From contig NZ_CP080387.1 of NCBI RefSeq assembly GCF_030036535.1, positions 1,860,001-1,924,000 on the forward strand: a DNA stretch of 64,000 nt. Direction: 5' to 3'. The notes below the pieces were generated by a model that was given only the letters and a program-made list of their open reading frames with translations, did no database searches and was not told where the DNA came from. The DNA is from Agrobacterium cucumeris. GTDB lineage: Bacteria > Pseudomonadota > Alphaproteobacteria > Rhizobiales > Rhizobiaceae. The first letter of the stretch is position 1, and each line of letters begins with the position of its first letter. Below, one piece after another: positions 46,649 to 55,510 of the stretch. A program made the translations under genes and the position numbers.

Positions 46649-47635
46649 TTACTGGAAACGCGTGAAGCCGCGCTTTTTCGCATCATCCGGGCTTACCGCA
46701 TTGCCGATTTTAAACCGGAATTCCGTAACGGTATAATTCTCCAGATCAACCTCGCACTGGAACGATACATCGTGCCAGCTATTGCCGGTGTTGAATGCAC
46801 CGCCCGAAGCATCGATCGAGTTCCCGGAGATCCTGCCACCGGTATCTGAAAAGGGTATCATGCCTCTGGCGGCAAAACCCGCACCCTGAATTTGGGCCAG
46901 GGCCTCCGTGCTGCAAAGCTGCACGACACGGCGACGCGGTGGAAGATCACCGAACATCTGACGTCTCTGGGCGGGAGAAAGCAGCGACGAGGAAAGCAGA
47001 CTTTTGGCAGCAGGAAGTTTTGCGGGCTTTTCTTCCGCCACGTCAGCTGGCTTTTCCTCCGTGGGCTTCGCTTGCGGCACGGGTGCTTGATCCGGCTCAG
47101 CCTCTTGCTTGGCGGGCGAAACCGCAATCTCCCCCTGATCGGCGGAAGCCTGAAGGTCGCTATTGGCGGCAGCAGGCGCGGGCTTCTCCTCTGCCGTTTT
47201 TTCCGGCTGGCTTTCTGGTTGCTCGGAAGGCTCGGTCTTTTCCGCCTCTTCAGCTTTTCCCGGCTTGTCTTCAGGGTCGGACTGCGCCTCTTCCGGCCTC
47301 ATGGCGATGGCGGGCAACGTTGCCGGCATGGGCGGCAAAGGTTTTGCTTCCTCTGCCGGCGGTGCAGGCGGTGGTGGCGGAGGTTGCGGCTTCTCCTCCT
47401 GCTTTGCCTCTTCCGCACCGGGCGGTTTGCCTTCCTCTGCCTTCTTCTCCTCAGGCGGCGGCACCAGATCGACGCTGATGCTTTCCGGCTCCTGCGGTTC
47501 GGCTATCCGTTCCGGCAATTCGAAAAGGAAGATCGCGACAACGGCAAGATGCAGCAGCACGGAGACGGGCACAGCCCAACCTCTCCACCGCCATTTTTCT
47601 GCCGAAACCTGTTCCATCTCATCGAACCTGAGCAT
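46649..47635 (-). CDS. DUF930 protein with TonB-like N-terminus
   Basis: 328 residues. A short cytoplasmic start, one transmembrane helix (about 20-40, VPVSVLLHLAVVAIFLFELP) and a long Pro/Glu/Lys/Ala-rich spacer (about 45-210) mimic TonB and TolA in build. The C-terminal domain (about 215-328) has the DUF930 features RRRVVQLCSTEALAQIQ, WHDVSFQCEVDLENYTVTEF and KIGNAVSPDDAKKRGF, with two Cys. DUF930 is found mainly in Rhizobiales and has no known function. The TonB-like layout suggests it spans the periplasm, but no ExbBD genes are near. ATG 47633-47635. Confidence 0.85.
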   Translation of the reverse strand: MLRFDEMEQVSAEKWRWRGWAVPVSVLLHLAVVAIFLFELPERIAEPQEPESISVDLVPPPEEKKAEEGKPPGAEEAKQEEKPQPPPPPPAPPAEEAKPLPPMPATLPAIAMRPEEAQSDPEDKPGKAEEAEKTEPSEQPESQPEKTAEEKPAPAAANSDLQASADQGEIAVSPAKQEAEPDQAPVPQAKPTEEKPADVAEEKPAKLPAAKSLLSSSLLSPAQRRQMFGDLPPRRRVVQLCSTEALAQIQGAGFAARGMIPFSDTGGRISGNSIDASGGAFNTGNSWHDVSFQCEVDLENYTVTEFRFKIGNAVSPDDAKKRGFTRFQ

Positions 47636-47774
47636 TGCCTGTCAAAGCGGAACCGCCGTCACATCAGGACAATGCGTAAAAACAAAGGGATAAAGCATCT
47701 GGCTTTTCACAGAAAAACGGAGCGCTTTATTTTCACACATAAGGCTTGTCGCAGAGTTCGCCAGTGCGGGAAAC

Positions 47775-47808
47775 AAAAAACCCGGCCAGAGGTGACTGAC
47801 CGGGTTCA
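47775..47808 (-). terminator. Rho-independent terminator of rpoD
   Basis: On the minus strand, AACCCGGTCAGTC pairs with GGCCGGGTT around CACCTCT, and a TTTTTT run follows, 22 bases after the rpoD stop. Confidence 0.82.
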
Positions 47809-47829
47809 ATTTTAAAGGAAGCGGAACGC

Positions 47830-49884
47830 TTAGCTGTCGAGGAAGCTGCGCAGCTTTCTGGAGCGGCTCGGATGCTTCAGCTTGCGCAGCGCCTTCGCTT
47901 CGATCTGACGAATACGTTCGCGCGTGACCGAGAACTGCTGGCCGACTTCTTCCAGCGTATGGTCGGTGTTCATGCCGATGCCGAAACGCATGCGCAGAAC
48001 ACGCTCTTCACGCGGCGTCAGCGACGCCAGAACGCGGGTCGTCGTCTCGCGCAGGTTCGCCTGAATGGCGGCGTCGATCGGCAGCAGCGCGTTCTTGTCT
48101 TCGATGAAGTCACCGAGATGCGAATCCTCTTCGTCACCCACGGGGGTTTCGAGCGAGATCGGCTCCTTGGCGATCTTCAGAACCTTGCGCACCTTTTCCA
48201 GCGGCATGGCCAGCTTCTCGGCCAGCTCTTCCGGGGTCGGCTCACGGCCGATCTCGTGCAGCATCTGGCGCGAGGTGCGAACGATCTTGTTGATCGTTTC
48301 GATCATATGCACCGGAATACGGATCGTGCGGGCCTGGTCGGCGATCGAACGGGTGATTGCCTGCCTGATCCACCAGGTCGCATAGGTCGAGAACTTGTAA
48401 CCGCGACGGTATTCGAACTTGTCGACCGCCTTCATCAGGCCGATATTGCCTTCCTGAATGAGATCGAGGAACTGCAGACCGCGGTTGGTGTATTTCTTCG
48501 CAATCGAGATCACCAGACGCAGGTTGGCCTCGACCATCTCCTTCTTGGCGATACGCGCTTCGCGCTCACCCTTCTGCACCATCGAAACGATGCGGCGGAA
48601 CTCGGCGATGGAAATGCCGGTTTCCGTGGAGAGGTTCTGGATTTCCTGACGGATTTCGCGAATCGTGTTGCTTTCCTCGCGCGCGAATTCCTTCCAGCCG
48701 CGCGCGGCCAGATTGGCAATCGACTTCATCCAGTTCGGATCGAGTTCCGCACCGTGATACTGCTCGAGGAAGCTGTCGCGCTTGACGCCGTAGGATTCGG
48801 CAAGGCGCAGCAGGCGGCCTTCATTCTGCATCAGGCGCTTGGAAATGTCGTAGAGTTGTTCAACGAGGCTGTCGATGCGGTTCTGGTTCAGCGACAGCGA
48901 CTTGACGGCCGTGATCAGCTGATCCTTCAGTTCCTTGTAGCGACGCTCCTGACCGGAGGACAGGGTGCCGGTGCAGGCCAGACGCGCCTCAACCTGCTGG
49001 TCCTGAAGCTTGCGCAGCTTCTTGTAGGTATCAGCGATGGTGTCGAGCGTTTCCATGACCTGCGGGCGCAGTTCGGCTTCCATCGCGGCAAGCGAAAGAT
49101 TGGACTCGTCGTCGTCCTCCTCTTCCTCTTCCGGCGGCAGGCCATCGCCACCCACATCGGTCACGTCATCGTCGCCGCTCGGCGCACGCAGCTTGCGGGT
49201 CTTTTCCTTCTCTTCGGCAGCCTTGCGGTCCGCCTCGATCTTTTCCGGGCTCTGGAACTGCGGCGCAGCCTTGGCTTCCGGACCGGAATAGGTGGTTTCG
49301 AGATCGATGATCTCGCGCAGCAGCGTCGTGCCTTCGTTCAGTTCGTCGCGCCAGATGATCAGCGCCTGGAACGTCAGCGGGCTTTCGCACAGGCCCGAAA
49401 TCATCGTTTCGCGGCCGGCCTCGATGCGCTTGGCGATGGCGATTTCGCCTTCGCGCGACAGAAGCTCGACCGAACCCATTTCGCGCAGATACATGCGTAC
49501 CGGGTCATCGGTACGGTCGGTCGGTTCTTTCTTCTTGGCGGTCGCAAGTGCTGTGCCGCCGGAGGGCGCCAGTTCGCCGCCTTCGGAATCTTCCGATTCC
49601 GAATCGTCGCTTTCGGCCTCGCCAGACGCTTCCTCCGCATCCTCGTCCTCGATGACGTTGATGCCCATATCGGACAGCATCGCCATCGTGTCCTCGATCT
49701 GCTCGGAGGTCACCTCTTCGGACGGCAGGACGGAATTCAGCTCGTCCATCGTCACATAGCCGCGCTTCTTTGCGGCCTTGATCATTTTCTTGACCGCGTC
49801 ATCCGAAAGATCGAGAAGCGGACCGTCCGTCGCACCGTCGCGTTCGTTTTCTGCTTCTTCGTTTTCTTTGACTTTGGTTGCCAT
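47830..49884 (-). CDS. rpoD: RNA polymerase primary sigma factor RpoD (sigma-70)
   Basis: 684 residues. It directs core polymerase to housekeeping promoters. Region 1.1 is N-terminal ([20 protein letters not shown]) and an acidic insert follows. Region 1.2 is [21 protein letters not shown] non-conserved insert covers about residues 215-270 ([14 protein letters not shown]). Region 2 contains [18 protein letters not shown] and [15 protein letters not shown] (-10 binding and melting), region 3 follows with [18 protein letters not shown], and region 4.2 is [20 protein letters not shown]. Length is typical for Rhizobiales. It lies downstream of dnaG, the old macromolecular-synthesis order. ATG 49882-49884. 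Confidence 0.97.
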   Translation of the reverse strand: MATKVKENEEAENERDGATDGPLLDLSDDAVKKMIKAAKKRGYVTMDELNSVLPSEEVTSEQIEDTMAMLSDMGINVIEDEDAEEASGEAESDDSESEDSEGGELAPSGGTALATAKKKEPTDRTDDPVRMYLREMGSVELLSREGEIAIAKRIEAGRETMISGLCESPLTFQALIIWRDELNEGTTLLREIIDLETTYSGPEAKAAPQFQSPEKIEADRKAAEEKEKTRKLRAPSGDDDVTDVGGDGLPPEEEEEDDDESNLSLAAMEAELRPQVMETLDTIADTYKKLRKLQDQQVEARLACTGTLSSGQERRYKELKDQLITAVKSLSLNQNRIDSLVEQLYDISKRLMQNEGRLLRLAESYGVKRDSFLEQYHGAELDPNWMKSIANLAARGWKEFAREESNTIREIRQEIQNLSTETGISIAEFRRIVSMVQKGEREARIAKKEMVEANLRLVISIAKKYTNRGLQFLDLIQEGNIGLMKAVDKFEYRRGYKFSTYATWWIRQAITRSIADQARTIRIPVHMIETINKIVRTSRQMLHEIGREPTPEELAEKLAMPLEKVRKVLKIAKEPISLETPVGDEEDSHLGDFIEDKNALLPIDAAIQANLRETTTRVLASLTPREERVLRMRFGIGMNTDHTLEEVGQQFSVTRERIRQIEAKALRKLKHPSRSRKLRSFLDS

Positions 49885-50277
49885 CTATCTCGTCGCTTTC
49901 CCTGACGCTAACACCTGTTCCGCCGCATCGCCGTCCGCCCCTTGAGCATCCAGCGGTTTGCCGCGAATCACTGTCAGACACCTAACGGAGTGATCTTTAA
50001 TTGCCGATTAACCACGGCAGCCTCAGGCAGAATGCAAAGACAGTGCACCCGGAAATGCTTGCTCATGCAATTTCTATCCGCCAAGGCTCATTCCACCTTA
50101 CTTTTCCTGAAATGGTGATTCCCGCTATTTCCCGCCCCGTCAAGCCTTTGAGGGCGAGACAGCCACGGAAATTCTCAAAAAAGGCCGCATTTCACGGTTA
50201 TCACCAGACTATCCCCTATTTAGGACGCTTGCCGCAAAAGGCAACCCCACACGTCTTTCAATTCTTGGCCAGCCCTT
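49885..50277. other. rpoD promoter region, otherwise empty
   Basis: 393 bases between dnaG and rpoD, with no credible gene or repeat. The length suggests that rpoD has promoters of its own and is not solely dependent on dnaG transcription. No particular site could be singled out by eye. Confidence 0.5.
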
Positions 50278-52263
50278 TCAGCCATGGCCGAAGGCCGGCC
50301 CCTTCACCCGGCCGGACATGACCCCAAAACCATCGATGATCGCCTCCTGATTTTCCATTCGGCCGATTTCAAGCTGCACCTCCGCCAATGCCCGCACCAG
50401 AAGCATACCGCGCTCGTCATCCGTCGCCTCGGCGATTTCCCGTTCCAGCTCCCGCTTCTGCCAGAGCAGGGATTTGGTTCGCTTGTGCAAGGAAAGCGCC
50501 TGCACATAACCTTCGCGCGCATCTTCCATCGCCGCCTGTTCAGTCGCCGTCCACAGGCGGGCATTGCGCACCTGCTGGTCCATCGTCTTCAACAGCGCCT
50601 CGAAGTCCTGCTGCGACAGGCGCTCTATCAGCCCCGCCCGCGATATCTCCGCCGCACTTTCCGCCGCATAGGTCAGCACTGTCGACCACAGACGTTGCAG
50701 ATCGCGGTTTTCATAATCGATGGCAGCGATCTCGTCATATTCCTCGAGCAGCAATTCGGGATGGTTGACGATGGTGATGGCAAGAACGCTTTCCCGGAGC
50801 GAGGGTTTGGTCTGATACCCTCTCACCAGACCCGATTGCGCCAACCGGTCCGAAATACTGCTGGCAGGCGCCGACATCGCCCCGCCCCGCCCCGGCGCAT
50901 TGCGCTGGAAGCCGCGCCCGGCGCCCTGCCCGCCATCGCGACGGAAGTTCCCGCCCTGTTGCCCGCCCTGCTGAAAGCGCGGTTGGAAGAAGCCATTCAG
51001 CCTGTCGCGCATATCCTGCTGGTAAAAACGGCGCACCGTCTCGTCGCCGATCACGGAAACGATCTGTCTCAGACGGCTTTCAAGCTGGGCCCGCTTTTCG
51101 GGCGTATCAAAGGTAACGGCGGATGTTTCACGGCTCCAGACCATCGCGGCAAGCGGTTTGGCTTCAGAAAGCACCCGGTCGAAGGGCGCCCGCCCCTCCA
51201 GCCGCACGAGATCGTCCGGGTCTTTTCCGTCAGGCAAAAGCGCAAAGCTGACGGAGCGGTCGGGCTTGATATGCGGCAAAGCCAGATCGGCCGCACGGTT
51301 GGCGGCGCGAATGCCGGCGCCATCACCATCAAAGCAGAGGATCGGCTGCGGTGACATTTTCCAGAGGAGATCGAGCTGGCTTTCCGTCAGCGCCGTGCCG
51401 AGCGGCGCGACGGCGTTTTCGACACCGGCCTGATAAAGCGCGATGACATCCATATAGCCTTCAACGGCAATAACGGTGCCGCCGGCAGCCTGCGAGGCGC
51501 GGCGGGCGCGGGCAAAATTGTAAAGAACATTGCCCTTATGAAAAAGCTCGGTCTCGTTGGAATTCAGATATTTCGCCACCGCATCCGCCGCCATGGCGCG
51601 GCCGCCGAAAGCGATCACCTTTTCCCGCGACGACAGGATCGGGAACATGATGCGATCCCGGAACCGGTCGTAAGAAACCGGCACGTTCTCATGCACCACC
51701 AGCCCGCAGGCCTCCATCTGCTCGCGCGCCACACCCTTGCTGGCCAGATGTTCTTTGAGAGCATTACGGCTATCCGGCGCAAAGCCGAGCCTGAAAGTCT
51801 CGATGGTCCGTCCGGTCAACCCGCGATCGCGCAAATAAGCCCGCGCCCGCGCGCCAAGCGCCGTCTGCAACTGATCCTGAAAGAACAGCGTCGCCATTTC
51901 CATGACATCCTGCAGCGAGGTGCGCTCACGCTCACGCTTTTCCGCCTGCGGATCGGGCTGCGGCATGGAAATGCCGGCCATATCGGCAATCTGCTGCACG
52001 GCCTCGGGAAAACTCAAGCCCTCAAGGTCTGTCAAGAACCGGAAATGATCGCCGGAAACACCGCAACCGAAACAATGATACCGCCCCTTGCGGTCCTCAC
52101 AATGGAAACTGGGGCTTTTTTCACCGTGAAACGGGCAGCAGGCCCAATAATCGCCCCGCGGCGTATTGGTCTTCTTCTTGTCCCAAGACACACGTCGACC
52201 GATCACATCGGAGATGTTCACGCGGTCGCGTATCTCATCGAGAAAAGAATTGGAAAAGCGCAT
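50278..52263 (-). CDS. dnaG: DNA primase DnaG
   Basis: 661 residues. It makes RNA primers for replication. The N-terminal CHC2 zinc ribbon is seen as CCPFHGEKSPSFHCEDRKG and RYHCFGCGVSGDHF. The RNA-polymerase core with the TOPRIM fold is VIAVEGYMDVIALYQAG, then PILCFDGDGAGIRAANRA (the acidic metal ligands). A Gly/Arg/Gln-rich linker (about 445-495) precedes the C-terminal helicase-interaction domain, about residues 520-650. The start ATG 52261-52263 is followed by RFSNSFLDEIRDRVNIS, the usual opening. It lies upstream of rpoD on the same strand. Upstream of it, a toxin-antitoxin pair in the opposite direction separates it from yqeY. Confidence 0.97.
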   Translation of the reverse strand: MRFSNSFLDEIRDRVNISDVIGRRVSWDKKKTNTPRGDYWACCPFHGEKSPSFHCEDRKGRYHCFGCGVSGDHFRFLTDLEGLSFPEAVQQIADMAGISMPQPDPQAEKRERERTSLQDVMEMATLFFQDQLQTALGARARAYLRDRGLTGRTIETFRLGFAPDSRNALKEHLASKGVAREQMEACGLVVHENVPVSYDRFRDRIMFPILSSREKVIAFGGRAMAADAVAKYLNSNETELFHKGNVLYNFARARRASQAAGGTVIAVEGYMDVIALYQAGVENAVAPLGTALTESQLDLLWKMSPQPILCFDGDGAGIRAANRAADLALPHIKPDRSVSFALLPDGKDPDDLVRLEGRAPFDRVLSEAKPLAAMVWSRETSAVTFDTPEKRAQLESRLRQIVSVIGDETVRRFYQQDMRDRLNGFFQPRFQQGGQQGGNFRRDGGQGAGRGFQRNAPGRGGAMSAPASSISDRLAQSGLVRGYQTKPSLRESVLAITIVNHPELLLEEYDEIAAIDYENRDLQRLWSTVLTYAAESAAEISRAGLIERLSQQDFEALLKTMDQQVRNARLWTATEQAAMEDAREGYVQALSLHKRTKSLLWQKRELEREIAEATDDERGMLLVRALAEVQLEIGRMENQEAIIDGFGVMSGRVKGPAFGHG

Positions 52264-52357
52264 GGGTTACCTGTTCGAGGCCAGTCTTTCATATAAGCGC
52301 ATAAAGGCCGCAATACAAAATGGGTAGGTAAATAATACCCGATATTCACAGGCGGCA

Positions 52358-52389
52358 TTGACATAAGTGTATATACAAAAGAATATACA
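52358..52389 (+). promoter_or_regulatory. Promoter and operator of the brnT-brnA pair
   Basis: TTGACA (52358-52363) and GAATAT (52381-52386) are spaced by 17 bases. A 7-bp perfect inverted repeat, TGTATAT (52368-52374) and ATATACA (52383-52389), covers the spacer and -10. This is the expected place for the autorepressing BrnA antitoxin to bind. Confidence 0.7.
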
Positions 52390-52437
52390 GAAACGACGCA
52401 TGAGTGCCCTAAAGCTGGAATCAGTTTCAGGTGGCTC

Positions 52438-52743
52438 ATGGACATTGTGACAAGGGATTTCATATCCTTTGATTGGGATAAGAAAAAGCGGCTGATCAAT
52501 ATCGAAAAGCACGGTATCGATTTCGAGGATGCGGTCGAGGCGCTTTTTGAGCCACATATCGAAATACAGTCCGACCAAAATGGAGAGGTTCGCATACGCG
52601 CGGTTTGCCCGTTCATGGGGCGCCTTATAACCATCATTTATACGATGCGGGGCGAAACATGCCGGATCATATCGGCGCGAGCGGCACGGAAAAATGAGCA
52701 ACAATCCTACCACGCGAATAACTTTGGAAGAAATACGCACTAA
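52438..52743 (+). CDS. brnT: BrnT-family ribonuclease toxin
   Basis: 101 residues. BrnT is a small RelE-like-fold toxin that cleaves RNA and is held inactive by BrnA. Family features: FDWDKKKRLINIEKHGIDFEDAV at the start, then VRIRAVCPFMGRLITIIYT and the terminal CRIISARAARKNE block with the conserved Arg residues. ATG 52438 is behind AGGTGG. The 3' end overlaps the antitoxin gene by 50 bases in another phase, giving a longer polar tail (HANNFGRNTH) than usual. It is inserted in the opposite direction between dnaG and yqeY. Confidence 0.9.
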   Translation: MDIVTRDFISFDWDKKKRLINIEKHGIDFEDAVEALFEPHIEIQSDQNGEVRIRAVCPFMGRLITIIYTMRGETCRIISARAARKNEQQSYHANNFGRNTH

Positions 52744-53026
52744 GCGCGCTCGCGGCGAAAAGAGCGAGACAGACTGGGTGCGAGTCGATGCCATGACCGA
52801 CGAAGATATCGACCGCGCCATGCGCGACGATCCGGACTGGGCCGGCTTTGAAAACATAGACTGGTCAAAGGCCGAAGTGGTTTTCCCCACAGCCAAGCAA
52901 TCGATTTCCATTCGCCTCGACCAGGATGTCGTCGATTTCTTCAAATCCACCGGCAAAGGCTATCAAACCCGCATGAATGCGGTGCTGCGCCACTATGTGC
53001 ACGAGCAGAAAAAACGGCCGGGCTGA
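52694..53026 (+). CDS. brnA: BrnA-family antitoxin
   Basis: 110 residues. N-terminal toxin-binding part with the pattern WVRVDAMTDEDIDRAMRDDPDWAGF, and a C-terminal ribbon-helix-helix DNA-binding region (KQSISIRLDQDVVDFFKSTGKGYQTRMNAVLRHYV). Both halves are typical of BrnA (BrnA_antitoxin). It neutralises BrnT and, as a dimer of dimers, represses its own promoter, for which an inverted repeat is visible at 52368-52389. The ATG at 52694 lies inside the toxin gene, so translation is coupled. Confidence 0.9.
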   Translation: MSNNPTTRITLEEIRTKRARGEKSETDWVRVDAMTDEDIDRAMRDDPDWAGFENIDWSKAEVVFPTAKQSISIRLDQDVVDFFKSTGKGYQTRMNAVLRHYVHEQKKRPG

Positions 53027-53379
53027 AACGTCTCGGGACGGATTGCCCGGATTCGGCGCAGAAGACGAGGATCATTTTCGAGCGAGTGGGAGACGGCAGG
53101 TCCCCATTGCGCCTGCTTCCGGCAAATTTATGGCAGTGCAACATCACCAAAAATTATGTTTTTGTAATTTGAGCGCCCCGTCGCGGCGGTGTAAAAACAA
53201 AACACAGTCAAAGGTAGTGCGTGAACATTTCCATAAATCTGCCGACGCCCACAGGCACGTCCCCCTAAAAAAGCCTGTGAGGACCGCATTTTGATCCGCC
53301 GGAATGCGCTTTCGTCGACAGAAAAAAGGCAGGGTAGCCGTGGCTACCCTGCCTTTACTTTTTCCAACACGCTGGAAGC
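53027..53379. other. Gap between brnA and yqeY
   Basis: 353 bases with no credible gene. It contains the terminator at 53322 and a loose inverted pair (CACAGGC..GCCTGTG, about 53250-53280). It may be the remnant boundary of the toxin-antitoxin insertion. Confidence 0.45.
53322..53358. terminator. Bidirectional rho-independent terminator
   Basis: AAAAAAGGCAGGGTAGCC and GGCTACCCTGCCTTTA form a 16-bp near-perfect stem between brnA (+) and yqeY (-). Confidence 0.88.
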
Positions 53380-53832
53380 CTACTTCAGCAGATCCTTGAC
53401 AACGCCGGAGGCCTTGGCGAAGTCGATCTGGCCGGGATAACGCTCCTTCAGCGCGTTCATGCACTTGCCCATGTCACGCAGGCCGGAGGCACCGGTCTCG
53501 CTGATGACGGCCTGGCACAGTTCGCGCACCTTTTCGGCCGGAATCTCTTCCGGCATGAATTCCTTGATGATGACGATTTCCTCGCGCTCCTGCGCGGCAA
53601 GCTCGGGTCGGCCAGCACCGTCATAGATGGTGGCGGACTCTTCGCGCTGCTTTACCATCTTGGTCAGAATCTGCATGATATCCTCATCACTGACGGGGTC
53701 CTTGCCCACGCCGCGATTGGCGATATCGCGATCCTTGATGGCCGCCTGAATGAGACGCACGGTCGAGGTACGTCTGGCGTCCCGAGCCTTCAGCGCATCT
53801 TTCAAAGTATTTGCGAACGTGTCGCGCATCAT
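53380..53832 (-). CDS. yqeY: GatB/YqeY-domain protein
   Basis: 150 residues, the standard size. Conserved segments are NTLKDALKARDARRTSTVRLIQAAIKDRDIA, IMQILTKMVKQREESATIYDGAGR, EREEIVIIKEFMPEEIP, GASGLRDMGKCMNALKERYPGQ and the terminal VVKDLLK. The YqeY domain is also the tRNA-binding tail of GatB; stand-alone YqeY has a suspected but unproven tRNA-linked role. ATG 53830-53832 has AGGAG seven bases upstream. In related bacteria it lies near dnaG-rpoD and opposite carA, which fits this location. Confidence 0.92.
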   Translation of the reverse strand: MMRDTFANTLKDALKARDARRTSTVRLIQAAIKDRDIANRGVGKDPVSDEDIMQILTKMVKQREESATIYDGAGRPELAAQEREEIVIIKEFMPEEIPAEKVRELCQAVISETGASGLRDMGKCMNALKERYPGQIDFAKASGVVKDLLK

Positions 53833-54167
53833 TTTTCTTCTCCTTGGGAAAGCCCATTCCGCAGCTTCGCGATAGGCAAACTTTCCACCTTATTTTTCGC
53901 AACGACATAAACGAGCAACTACGCTCAAGCAAATCAATTGCATAAGCCCTTGAATCCACGGCATCTTAAATCCGCGTAAATCTTGGGCCCATGGTTGACC
54001 GCTTGGGCTGCTTTCGTTATTTTCCGGCACCTGCACGAGATTTTAACGAAGGGTCGGAACGCGAGCTTTATCGCGCGCCCCTTTATGTCACGAAGCCTGC
54101 GACAAAAATGGCCCCTTACCCCCTGCCTTTCAAGAGGTGGGGTGCGAAGCGGCAGAAACGGAACGAG
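53833..54167. promoter_or_regulatory. Divergent region between yqeY and carA
   Basis: 335 bases hold promoters for both genes. The carA leader is over 100 bases long and contains an open frame that extends the carA phase upstream to 53991, but that extension reads as non-conserved and the ATG at 54168 fits the family. No riboswitch or clear operator was found by eye. Confidence 0.5.
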
Positions 54168-55373
54168 ATGACCGAGACAGCGCCCTGGACTACCCGCAAA
54201 CCGACTGCAATGCTTGTTCTTGCCGATGGCACGGTGATCGAGGGCACAGGCATCGGCGCAACCGGCAAGGTTCAGGCCGAAGTCTGTTTCAACACGGCCC
54301 TGACGGGTTACGAGGAAATCCTCACCGACCCATCCTATCTCGGCCAGATCGTCACCTTCACTTTCCCGCATATCGGCAATGTCGGCACCAATGAGGAAGA
54401 CATCGAAGACCTGACCCCCGCCGCCCGCCGCGGCGCCGTTGGCGTCATCTTCAAGGCCGATATCACCGACCCTTCGAACTTCCGCGCCGTCAAGCATCTG
54501 GATGCCTGGCTGAAGGCCCGCGGCGTCATCGGCCTTTGCGGCATCGATACGCGCGCGCTGACGGCATGGATCCGCGAAAACGGCGCACCGAACGCGGTCA
54601 TCGCCCATGATCCGAACGGCGTCTTCGACATCGAGGCGCTCAAGGCCGAAGCAAAGGCCTGGAGCGGCCTCGTCGGCCTCGACCTCGCCATCGAGGCGAC
54701 TTCCGGCCAGTCCTCCACCTGGGCTGAAACGCCGTGGGTCTGGAACAAGGGTTACGGCACGCTCGGTGAAGCCGATGCCAAATATCACGTCGTCTGCGTG
54801 GATTTCGGCGTCAAGCGCAACATTCTGCGCCTTTTCGCCGGTCTTGATTGCAAGGTGACGGTGGTTCCGGCCCAGACTTCGGCCGAAGACATTCTGGCGC
54901 TGAAGCCGGATGGCGTGTTCCTGTCCAACGGCCCGGGAGACCCGGCCGCGACGGGCGAATATGCCGTGCCGGTTATCCAGAACCTCATCAAGAGCGAACT
55001 GCCGATCTTCGGCATCTGCCTCGGCCACCAGATGCTCGGCCTCGCCGTCGGTGCGAAGACTGAAAAGATGCATCAGGGCCATCACGGCGCCAACCACCCG
55101 GTCAAGGACTTCACGACAGGCAAGGTGGAAATCGTCTCGATGAACCATGGATTCGCGGTTGATGCAAAATCGCTGCCTGATGGCGTCGAAGAAACCCATA
55201 CGTCGCTGTTCGATGGCACCAATTGCGGCCTGCGCATCGTCGGCAAGCCGGTCTTCTCGGTTCAGCACCACCCGGAAGCATCCCCCGGCCCGCAGGACAG
55301 CCACTACCTCTTCCGCCGCTTCGTCAATCTGCTGCGCGAAAGACAGGGTGAGGCAGCGCTCGCCGAGCGCTAA
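54168..55373 (+). CDS. carA: Carbamoyl-phosphate synthase small subunit CarA
   Basis: 401 residues. It hydrolyses glutamine and passes ammonia to CarB for arginine and pyrimidine synthesis. The N-terminal CPSase_sm domain (PTAMLVLADGTVIEGTGIGA, VGTNEEDIEDL) is followed by a class I glutamine amidotransferase domain with the catalytic Cys in FGICLGHQMLGLAVG and His/Glu in VQHHPEASPGPQD. It starts at ATG 54168. carB lies about 7.3 kb away, with unrelated genes between, as in other Alphaproteobacteria. The stop is followed closely by a RIME-like repeat. Confidence 0.97.
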   Translation: MTETAPWTTRKPTAMLVLADGTVIEGTGIGATGKVQAEVCFNTALTGYEEILTDPSYLGQIVTFTFPHIGNVGTNEEDIEDLTPAARRGAVGVIFKADITDPSNFRAVKHLDAWLKARGVIGLCGIDTRALTAWIRENGAPNAVIAHDPNGVFDIEALKAEAKAWSGLVGLDLAIEATSGQSSTWAETPWVWNKGYGTLGEADAKYHVVCVDFGVKRNILRLFAGLDCKVTVVPAQTSAEDILALKPDGVFLSNGPGDPAATGEYAVPVIQNLIKSELPIFGICLGHQMLGLAVGAKTEKMHQGHHGANHPVKDFTTGKVEIVSMNHGFAVDAKSLPDGVEETHTSLFDGTNCGLRIVGKPVFSVQHHPEASPGPQDSHYLFRRFVNLLRERQGEAALAER

Positions 55374-55390
55374 TCGACCTTTCGCGTTCG

Positions 55391-55457
55391 ACGTCATCCT
55401 CGGTCCTGACCCGAGGAACCACGTCGATGGATCCTCGCCTCAAGGGCGAGGATGACG
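55391..55457. repeat. RIME-like intergenic repeat, downstream of carA
   Basis: ACGTCATCCTCGGTCCTGAC and CCTCAAGGGCGAGGATGACG end a pair of palindromic halves. It fills the gap before the MATE gene. Confidence 0.72.
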
Positions 55458-55485
55458 ACAGAGCGTTACATTCCAGAAAGAACAC

Positions 55486-55510
55486 AACGGCCCGCTATCA
55501 GCGGGCCGTT
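55486..55510 (-). terminator. Hairpin carrying the MATE stop codon in its loop
   Basis: AACGGCCCGC and GCGGGCCGTT are 10-bp perfect arms around TATCA. On the minus strand the final codons of the MATE gene form one arm and its TGA lies in the loop. A GTGTTCTTT tail follows. Confidence 0.7.

Noticed and set aside
47872..49905. 677-codon open frame antisense to rpoD
   Set aside because: Shadow of rpoD. The sense strand encodes a complete sigma-70 with all regions; the antisense product has no motif.
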